Positions 36,201 through 41,991 of a stretch of DNA of 41,991 nt are shown piece after piece. Origin of the DNA: a candidate division KSB1 bacterium (GTDB lineage Bacteria > Zhuqueibacterota > Zhuqueibacteria > Zhuqueibacterales > Zhuqueibacteraceae). The DNA is taken from positions 1 to 41,991 of the forward strand of contig JAPDQB010000053.1 in NCBI GenBank assembly GCA_034506175.1, given 5' to 3'. The notes under the pieces were generated by a model. It was given only the letters and a program-made list of their open reading frames with translations, made no database searches and had not been told where the DNA came from. The position numbers and the translations under genes are program-made. The first letter of the stretch is position 1, and each line of letters begins with the position of its first letter.

Positions 36201-39200
36201 GGATCCAGCGCGTGCCGGACTCCATACTTACTTGATGCAGGGCATTGCCCAACATATCGAAACCGTAGCGCATCACGCTGCGCCCAAGCGCATCAATCAC
36301 CTCGCGTTGGTTACCTTCAATGTCAAGTAATGTGCGTGTGGCGTAGCGCTCCTCAACCACGGCGCTGTCCCGGCTCATGCGATTGTGGGCTACCGTAAGG
36401 ATCGTGCGCCCGAGGCTGTCGAACCAGGCCCGAACTGGGGTGTCAGCGTGCGTAGCGGTCTTTTCCGCAGCTCGCTGCTCTTGGCGGCCCAAAGCCCCGT
36501 CGACGCGTTGCGCATACCAGGTTCGCCAACTCCCCAGCCGGCTGCTCAGGCCATCCACGTATCGCTTAACGTAACCGCCCACATCCACGTCATCACGCGG
36601 ATCGCGAAGGACGGTATCGTTTACGTCCCAAGTCTCTTGACGCCAAGGGTCGAAGACTACCTTTTCCCAACTGTCATTCGGATGCAGCGTGGCGACAACG
36701 CGCTCGACCGGATCATAAAAAAGAACCGAACTGACCCCGACTTGCTTTGCAAATTCAAAGTGATGCGTGCTGCTGAAAAATGGTTCGTACTGGCGAACCG
36801 GCTTGCCTTTGTTATTGAAGATGGTCCAGCCGCTTCCCACCCAGCGCGGGTTGACCTCAGCTCCGCCGTCTTCCAATGGCCCGGGTTCTGCCTGCGCCTT
36901 CTTTTGAATCTCGCGCCCGAAGCCGTCCGAATAAGAAAAGCTATGCTGGACCTTTGTCCGTTGCTCATTCACCAAGTCGGCAGTATGGGTTTCGCGAATG
37001 AGAGTGGCAACCAGAGGCGGCTGTGGTTGAGAGTTGTTGCGAGTGCGCGAGTAGGCGAAGAGGTCATAGACTAAGCGTGTCGTCGCATCCTGAAGAAGAG
37101 AATAAGGATCGGCGAGTGGATCGGCCAAATAAGCACTGACGAGTTCATTGTTTGGATCGGCGACGAAGCCATCAAGAGAATCGCCTAGGTGTTCCTCTGG
37201 TTTGCCCATCACCGCTGTGCCGACGACCAGACCCAGCGCATCGAAGGCAACGGAAGCACGGTTGCGGTTAGCGTCCATCATTAAGCGCGGCTGGAGCACA
37301 CGGTAGTCATTGCCAACAATGACGAGACGGCCATCATCGTCGCGCTCGCCGGCAGTGATCAGGTTACCCACGGCGTCGCGCATTTCCTGGGTAAGTAAGT
37401 CGTAGCGGTCGTATGTAACGATAGTAATCGCACCAAATGGGCTACGGTAGCGCAGGGGCAGAAAGAAACGATGCTGGGCGTAATCCAGTTCAACTTCTGG
37501 GGCATCATCTTTATCGGGCGAATAAAAAATGCGCCCTGACGGGACCCACCAGCCCATCTCATCTTGCACATAACCGCCCTCAGCCAGCATCGCCTCGTTC
37601 ACTCGCTCGCCATACAGTTCGGTCAACAGACTAGGCGTGAAGGCAAGTCGATAGCTCTCAAAGGGCAACCCCAAAGACTCCAAGTTTCCCAAAGGCAGCG
37701 GCCCGCTGAGATCGTTTTTTAGAAAGAGCGTGCGCACATGCTCAATGAGGCGACGGCGCGGCCCGGCCAGCACGGACTCGTCGGCATCCCATTGCTCGTA
37801 GGGCAAATCCGCAGCGCCATCATTGACTGCCGCGATCTGAGCTTTCAATTCATCAAACCGGAAAAGATTGGTCACCCCGCACAACTGAGAAGACGGCCTC
37901 ACTTTCAGAAGCTCGTACGTGCGGGATTCACACAAAAGCGGTACGCGGTAGGCATCTGCTTCCAGCACCGGATTCGTGAAAGCATTTTCGGTAAAGGTAA
38001 TGTGAGTGCGCTGTTGCTGCTTCTGATCTTCCGGAGAAAGCTCGGGATCTTGCAAACGACGGCCATAGCCGATGCTCGCGGAGCGGAGAACATTGCCGTA
38101 GTTGTCCACCTCGAGCGTCAAGTTATGCGTTACGCGCGGATCGGCGAGCATTTTGCCGTCAAGTTCCCAACGCGGACGAGCCGGAACCAAACCGGAAAAG
38201 CTTGCCCGCCGAACTTCGCCGAAATCACCGAGTGTCGCCGAAAAATTCTTTCGGCGAATCTCGGTGTATTCGGCGTTTCTCGGCGGAAAAGTTTTTGCTT
38301 CTTTTGCACCGCGTGGCGTGGCGCCTGCAGCGCCATCTGCGACAAAGGTTTCATTTGTAACTGAATAAAGCTTGCGCTCGTAATGAAAATCAATGGACTC
38401 ACGCGCATGGGTAAAAAACACCGCGTACTTGTTGCCGCGACGCGGTTGCAGCAGCTCGATGGTGTAGTTGCGCTCGGAAACCGAGTAAGGCCGGTCACTT
38501 TCTTCGGTATTATCCTGCGCAAAAATTTCCATGCGCAAGATCGAGCCTTTCAAAGACCGGCTGGCTTCGCGCAATTCTTCTACGGTGAGTTTGTAAGGGA
38601 TTCGTGTACCATCGGCCAAAAGCTGTGTTGCAGGGAACAGGGTATCAGGCAAAAGCATGGCTTCGAGTTGTTCGCCAGACAACCCGGAAATCTCCATGCT
38701 GGAATCGCCTTCGTGGTAATACTCTTTTTCAAACTGCTTGGAAATGCATTCCTCTGAAGTGAAGACGCCAGTGTGGAACCAAGTCTTGGTGTAAATCGGC
38801 GGCACATGCGAGGCGCTATCGAGGTTCGAGGCATTCGGGAAAGCGCTGCTGGCGCTGAGCGCGGCGAACTCTTCGGTGTCCCATTGCTCCACCATGCCAA
38901 AACCGCGAAACTCGCGCTCGATGCCGTCGAAGTAGCCGTGATGATAAGCATAGCGCGTGACGAAGCGATTGCGGCTGATGCGGTCGTGCGTTTCAACGCG
39001 CTCGACGACGTGCACCGGAAACGGCAGGCGCGTGATCCACGGCTTGCCAGCCCGCTTGTCCGCCAGATAGAATTTGGTCGAAGGCGCATACTGCACATGC
39101 GTTTCAGCGCCCAGGTTGTTGGCCATCTTCACCATCAAATGCGGCTTCTGCCCGCCCATCAAATCCACATAACGCATCGACTGGCGCGCATCGCCGAGCA

Positions 39201-41349
39201 ATGGCGAAGACCAAACCAGACAGGCCGTGCCGTTGCCGAGCAGATCGACCACCGTGACGGACGAGAGATTGTCAACGCGCGGGAAGATTTTCAGTGTTTC
39301 GGCGTCGCTCCAGCAGTTGCCAGACAAGTTGAAGTACAGCCGCACGCCTTCGCGGTGGAGATAAATGATGTCGGTCACGCCGGAGCCATCAATATCGGCC
39401 AAGCGGATGCGGCGCGGGTCGAACAAGTCCGGCGCATCGAACCAGGGCGCGTTGTCCATTCTCACTTTCGCGCCGAAGCGGCCATACCCCAGATTTGGCC
39501 AATAACACACTTCGCCGTTGCGGATGCGCACCAGGTCACTCAGCCCATCGCCGGACAGATCGGCCAGGAAGATCGTTTGCGTGCCGTCCGCAAAAACCAG
39601 CTTGGGACCTTTCTCCTCATCCAGCGGTTTGTGAACGTATTGCGCCGGGCCAAATCCCTCCTCCGCCAACGAAGGATACCAAGTCAAAACCTCATTTTCG
39701 GTGATCAAAACGTCGGCGTGGCCATCGCCATTCAAATCCACAAATCGCAGGTTCGGTTGATCCCAACGAATGTTGGGGAGAGAGTCGAACGGTGTGAACT
39801 TTTCCCAACGTTGATCCTGGGTGCGCTCAAAAAATCCGGGCGTTGGACCGCTGAATTCGACGAGGTCAAGCTGGCCGTCACCGGCAAGGTCAAGCAGTTG
39901 CTGGCGTCCGTTTCGGAGAGCGGCCAGCGAAGGTTTGGCAGCCACTTGTTCAATGGGGCCGAATCGGCCGTCGCCAAGATTGGGCTTATAAAACCAAGCA
40001 TCGGCCTGTTCTGTTAGAATGCCGGAAACGCCTTCTCCATCCAAATCCACCCATTGATAATTTGCGCCGTCCATGCCATAGGGCAGGTTTTCCAAACTCT
40101 CAGTGTCAATGGTCTGAATGCGATTTTGAATGACGGCCTGGCTATACTCGAATTCGAGCGGCGGCAAAGATTTTTTGAGATAGGTTTCGCCCGACTGGAG
40201 CACGTAACCGGAGTGAGTAACCGCAGTGAGAAAAGAGCCGATGGGTCGCGCGGCCGGTCTCGCCTCGTAGGTGAAATCCGTCGAGCGCACCAGATAATCT
40301 TCAACCTTCAAGTCATCCGGGAAGTGGTGGAACATCAACACGCGGCGGCAGAGACGGTAGGTGCGCACTTCAAAAGTGGCGCGATAGCTCGAGAAGGGGT
40401 CGGGACGGACGGACCAGTCTTGCTGAGTCGTCAAGCTGGCACGCACCAATTGTCGCTGTTTCTCATCCGGGGCCAATTCCTCGTAATGGCCTTCATCATA
40501 ATCGAATACAATTTCGAAGTGCCACTTCATTTTCGATCGATCCGGCTCGACCAAATGAGGGCGATCATTGCCGTAGCGAATGCGCTTGATATACCGATTG
40601 GCGGACCGGCTTACGGTCGTGCGGTTGCGCTCATGCGCTTGCGCCATGACAACGCCGGCCGAGTTCTCTCGAGCATATTCATATAGAATGACATTGCCCT
40701 TGTCATCGAAGCTCTCGCAAATCAGCCAGCTAAAGACGCGCGAGGGATCGGCGGGGTCGGCGATGCGGCTTTCGGCCGTCTTGCCGTAAAAGGTTGTGAT
40801 ATTGTCCCTCGAAATCGAGCGCCAGTGAATGTCGCCGTCGCTTACGCGGGTCCAGCGCTCGATGCGGGCGAACAAGCCTTCAATGCGCGGGCGGTAGCGC
40901 TGGATGCAATAGGCCACGCCTTCCACCGTGCGCTCCAATGTTTCGCGCTGCCATCGACCGCAATCTTCCACCAGAACCGGGACCAAATCTTCAGCGCCGG
41001 AAAGGATAAAGACATCTGACTCTTCGAGGTCGCGATAGCGTGGCAATCCTTTGTCGGTCTTGCGGGTGATCGAGGGAAGTGAGAGAGTCCAACCGAAACC
41101 GAATGGACCGTTACCGGCGCCCGAATCATAGGAGAGCGCGAGCTGCGGACCGAAACCGAAGCGCCCGGGGCTGGTGGTAATCGGCACGGTCATGGAGCCG
41201 GTGCCGGTGACCGGGTTGGCAGCGAATTTCTCGCCAATGCCCCGGATCGCGCCGCCGCCTTTGGGCAGGGAGATGGAGGGTGCGGATGATTTATTTTGCT
41301 CCGCGTCGGCTTGTTGCTTGTCGCCGTTCGACTTGGGTTGGTTGAGCAT
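33280..41349 (-). CDS. Tc toxin TcB-TcC fusion with C-terminal nuclease-like tip
   Basis: Single 2689-aa polypeptide combining TcB and TcC, normally two proteins forming the toxin cocoon. SpvB domain about 30-330 (GGGAIRGIGEKFAANPVTGT, FGPQLALSYDSGAGNGPFGF). FG-GAP/VCBS propeller repeats about 435-705 (DLNGDGHADV, DLSGDGLSDL, DIDGSGVTDI) form the gate that docks on TcA. The TcdB mid-region starts about 710 (YVDLMGGQKPHLMVKMANNL). Rhs repeats run from about 1500 to 2250. The Rhs core is RYTGKERDEETGFYYHGARYY and DPAGLVDGSNVYRYVKNNP, ending DPTG near 2306, where related proteins self-cleave. The tip (about 2310-2689) has Ala/Gly-rich hydrophobic segments, a Ser/Thr/Gln linker and a PD-(D/E)XK-like domain (Glu2561, Asp2598, Asp2611-x-Lys2613, Gln2635). 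A palindromic element is read in frame near 1020-1049. ATG with a GGAAG SD. Confidence 0.93.
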   Translation of the reverse strand: MLNQPKSNGDKQQADAEQNKSSAPSISLPKGGGAIRGIGEKFAANPVTGTGSMTVPITTSPGRFGFGPQLALSYDSGAGNGPFGFGWTLSLPSITRKTDKGLPRYRDLEESDVFILSGAEDLVPVLVEDCGRWQRETLERTVEGVAYCIQRYRPRIEGLFARIERWTRVSDGDIHWRSISRDNITTFYGKTAESRIADPADPSRVFSWLICESFDDKGNVILYEYARENSAGVVMAQAHERNRTTVSRSANRYIKRIRYGNDRPHLVEPDRSKMKWHFEIVFDYDEGHYEELAPDEKQRQLVRASLTTQQDWSVRPDPFSSYRATFEVRTYRLCRRVLMFHHFPDDLKVEDYLVRSTDFTYEARPAARPIGSFLTAVTHSGYVLQSGETYLKKSLPPLEFEYSQAVIQNRIQTIDTESLENLPYGMDGANYQWVDLDGEGVSGILTEQADAWFYKPNLGDGRFGPIEQVAAKPSLAALRNGRQQLLDLAGDGQLDLVEFSGPTPGFFERTQDQRWEKFTPFDSLPNIRWDQPNLRFVDLNGDGHADVLITENEVLTWYPSLAEEGFGPAQYVHKPLDEEKGPKLVFADGTQTIFLADLSGDGLSDLVRIRNGEVCYWPNLGYGRFGAKVRMDNAPWFDAPDLFDPRRIRLADIDGSGVTDIIYLHREGVRLYFNLSGNCWSDAETLKIFPRVDNLSSVTVVDLLGNGTACLVWSSPLLGDARQSMRYVDLMGGQKPHLMVKMANNLGAETHVQYAPSTKFYLADKRAGKPWITRLPFPVHVVERVETHDRISRNRFVTRYAYHHGYFDGIEREFRGFGMVEQWDTEEFAALSASSAFPNASNLDSASHVPPIYTKTWFHTGVFTSEECISKQFEKEYYHEGDSSMEISGLSGEQLEAMLLPDTLFPATQLLADGTRIPYKLTVEELREASRSLKGSILRMEIFAQDNTEESDRPYSVSERNYTIELLQPRRGNKYAVFFTHARESIDFHYERKLYSVTNETFVADGAAGATPRGAKEAKTFPPRNAEYTEIRRKNFSATLGDFGEVRRASFSGLVPARPRWELDGKMLADPRVTHNLTLEVDNYGNVLRSASIGYGRRLQDPELSPEDQKQQQRTHITFTENAFTNPVLEADAYRVPLLCESRTYELLKVRPSSQLCGVTNLFRFDELKAQIAAVNDGAADLPYEQWDADESVLAGPRRRLIEHVRTLFLKNDLSGPLPLGNLESLGLPFESYRLAFTPSLLTELYGERVNEAMLAEGGYVQDEMGWWVPSGRIFYSPDKDDAPEVELDYAQHRFFLPLRYRSPFGAITIVTYDRYDLLTQEMRDAVGNLITAGERDDDGRLVIVGNDYRVLQPRLMMDANRNRASVAFDALGLVVGTAVMGKPEEHLGDSLDGFVADPNNELVSAYLADPLADPYSLLQDATTRLVYDLFAYSRTRNNSQPQPPLVATLIRETHTADLVNEQRTKVQHSFSYSDGFGREIQKKAQAEPGPLEDGGAEVNPRWVGSGWTIFNNKGKPVRQYEPFFSSTHHFEFAKQVGVSSVLFYDPVERVVATLHPNDSWEKVVFDPWRQETWDVNDTVLRDPRDDVDVGGYVKRYVDGLSSRLGSWRTWYAQRVDGALGRQEQRAAEKTATHADTPVRAWFDSLGRTILTVAHNRMSRDSAVVEERYATRTLLDIEGNQREVIDALGRSVMRYGFDMLGNALHQVSMESGTRWILNDVGNSSIYTWNSRVFRLHMEYDNLRRPVRQWVRDESGHDLLTERTVYGEAHPGATALNLRGKSYYQFDGAGVVRHDRYDFKGNLLLSTRRLSREYRQNVTWAKLETQFNTAQLDVEAIEAELSSLLEGDEWRGETTYDAHNRPVALTSPDASMIYLVYNEANLLERLDVKLRGADAAKPFITDIDYNARGQRQSITYGNKTKTSYTYDPLTFRLTHLETLRGESALQDFQYTYDPAGNITSVVDGVQPLVYFDNAVVSANADYVYDAVYQLIEATGREHIGLAAMPQPSWDDAPRTHLPHRNDGQALRRYSEKYRYDQVGNLLEMIHTATGGNWRRKYDYAEPSLLELNRPNNRLSSTTVGNVTETYHYDQHGNTTSMPHLREFNWDHEDQLQSVDLGGGGRAYYQYDTAGRRVRKVFERQNGTRQKERIYVGGFENYREYAGDGETIKLERQTLHIVDDKQRVALVETKTFDSEAPAETPRPLVRYQLSNDLGSTTVELDNGAAIISYEEYYPYGGTSYQAGRSNVEVSQKRYRYTGKERDEETGFYYHGARYYTPWLGRWISCDPAGLVDGSNVYRYVKNNPINATDPTGMWEWPSWRTVAVVAAVVVVGTVVTVATAGAAGPLVVGAVASIGLSGTAATVATGVAVGAIAGAVGGAAAGAAGEATRQTVNSRALGLGNEEFSGGRILSAAGEGAVTGAAVGAAVGGVTAFAATAAGAAAIGAVGRVAERAVPAAIRSGATIVARGTTAAARVVAQRTGVQALSRASERLGIQAAQGVFREGSRGAQAVARYAQTGSFARTFGADEASQQATAASQQAATTANSSSANATTQTAQTWQQQEALVTQNLAAQNPGVNIGRQVTLDVTGPAGRTVTIRIDNLVPTNGSFQLVDAKFSAVTNLANPATNLSNTVTANQRVVYSWISSGQPVTVIPRGANAVAAGLTPGTPITVNPSVQIHVNSPTGIVVRNY
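38206..38286. repeat. Palindromic element read in frame inside the TcB-TcC gene
   Basis: The arms 38206-38245 and 38246-38286 form a near-continuous imperfect palindrome built on CGCCGA, CACCGAG and CGCCGAAA blocks, matching at most positions. It encodes residues about 1020-1049 (TEIRRKNFSATLGDFGEVRR), a stretch that interrupts the usual TcB junction between YHYERKLY and DPRVTHNLTLEVD. It looks like an inserted intergenic-type palindrome that kept the frame open. Confidence 0.65.
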
Positions 41350-41601
41350 GAACGACTTCCGTCAAGAAATAGTCCTGGCTAAATCCGGAGAAACGAAAAT
41401 AACGATGGCGCGCTACACGTAGCTATTCATATAGACAACAAAACAGTGAAAAATTCCCACAATTACCCGGCATTCTGCTCACGCTAAGTTGATGATAGGT
41501 CGTTTGTTGAAGGAATGGAGGGCAGGTAAAATTTGCGTTGCTGAATATTTTATAAAATTTTTATCACCATATCAAGTAATTTTTTAAAGATTTGCTTTTG
41601 T

Positions 41602-41679
41602 TTACAACTTTGGATCAACTGATTCGCTCTCCAGCGCCAGAACGCCAAAAACGTATTCATGCATACGCCGCAGTGATTC
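41602..41679 (-). repeat. Conserved coding tail, copy 2 (ESLRRMHE...VDPKL-stop)
   Basis: Encodes ESLRRMHEYVFGVLALES then ESVDPKL and stops with TAA; homologous to copy 1 at 22008-22085 with mostly synonymous changes. It follows the Pnkp-like remnant in a different frame and lies 252 nt upstream of the TcB-TcC start. The gap 41350-41601 is AT-rich near 41540-41600 and likely holds the promoter of the toxin genes, but I cannot name boxes with confidence. Confidence 0.6.
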
Positions 41680-41692
41680 CCATCCCAAATTC

Positions 41693-41884
41693 TCACAGAA
41701 AGGGTTTCACCGGTTGATAATACGCTTGCCGCGCCGGCACACTGACGATCTCGCGCTACGGATAACGCCGCGCCGAAAGCCCGCCGCCGAACACGCAGCC
41801 TTGATCGAGATTGACGGTGTTGTTGATGAACTTGGTTTCGGCGGTCGGCGTGTGGCCGTAAGCCACTAGTAGTTTGATTCCTAA
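41693..41884 (-). pseudogene. Pnkp/PPP-type metallophosphatase C-terminal remnant
   Basis: Translation gives LLVAYGHTPTAETKFINNTV, NLDQGCVFGGGLSARRYP, a TAG stop at 41756-41758, then REIVSVPARQAYYQPVKPFL and a stop. The motifs YGHTP, GCVFGG and RYPxREIVSVPA are the C-terminal half of the phosphatase domain of bacterial Pnkp-like or Ap4A-hydrolase-like enzymes. The N-terminal metal-binding half is absent, the usual Glu after YP has become a stop, and Gln replaces the Thr of DTGC. A decayed gene. Confidence 0.7.
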
Positions 41885-41911
41885 TTAACATAGCAATGAT
41901 TTCGTAATGAT

Positions 41912-41989
41912 TTACACAACAGACAGTTCATCAAGTTTGTATTTCCATTTGAACACTACCGGCATTTCATTGATTTCGTCGAGATATTT
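41912..41989 (-). CDS. C-terminal end of an unknown protein, cut by the window edge
   Basis: An open frame enters from the right edge and reads KYLDEINEMPVVFKWKYKLD then ELSVV before a TAA stop at 41912. It reads like a genuine C-terminus (charged, aromatic, no rare run), and its stop is followed by the Pnkp remnant. Too short to assign to a family. Confidence 0.35.
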   Translation of the reverse strand, partial: KYLDEINEMPVVFKWKYKLDELSVV

Positions 41990-41991
41990 TA

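Overview
All genes that can be supported lie on the minus strand, so transcription runs from high to low coordinates. Coding density is high and GC is moderate. TTG starts with strong Shine-Dalgarno (SD) sequences recur, and there is a lipoprotein and a Sec-exported TPR protein. Several families of short palindromic intergenic repeats are scattered through the window. This suits a didermic environmental bacterium, perhaps of the FCB/KSB1-like assemblage. The taxonomic guess is inference only: no rRNA or marker tree is available here.

Region 1 (about 1-21.1 kb) is mostly housekeeping and metabolism: a MtnX-like HAD phosphatase, a C39-like cysteine peptidase broken by a palindromic insertion, pyruvate phosphate dikinase (ppdK), an S41 C-terminal processing protease, and a Phd/VapC toxin-antitoxin pair coupled by 4-base overlaps to thymidylate kinase. 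Next come a MATE exporter, myo-inositol-1-phosphate synthase with a CDP-alcohol phosphatidyltransferase (a plausible inositol-phospholipid branch), rsmI, two small unknown proteins, an aldehyde dehydrogenase with a clear sigma70-type promoter, a zincin-like lipoprotein, and remnants of an ABC exporter and an AlaX editing protein. An ScfR/RamB-like XRE regulator and a TPR protein close the region.

Region 2 (about 21.2-41.4 kb) is a Tc (toxin complex) island and the main feature of the window. In transcription order it holds a 2689-aa TcB-TcC fusion, a 213-aa candidate immunity protein, a 3340-aa TcA protein with a C-terminal TcB-binding region, a truncated alpha-amylase remnant, and an endolysin-like peptidoglycan-binding plus cysteine-peptidase protein. 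The variable C-terminal tip of the TcB-TcC fusion looks like a PD-(D/E)XK nuclease. The island is bracketed by two copies of a short conserved C-terminal coding tail, each attached to the wreck of a different gene: an alpha-amylase N-terminus on one side and a Pnkp-like phosphatase C-terminus on the other.

What looks unusual: (i) a Tc toxin carrying a polymorphic-toxin-style nuclease tip followed at once by a separate, AT-richer candidate immunity gene, which would suit an antibacterial use; (ii) a palindromic element read in frame inside the TcB-TcC gene; (iii) the flanking coding-tail repeats; (iv) a cluster of internal-deletion pseudogenes around 16.5-18 kb. I saw no tRNA, rRNA, CRISPR array or transposase gene.
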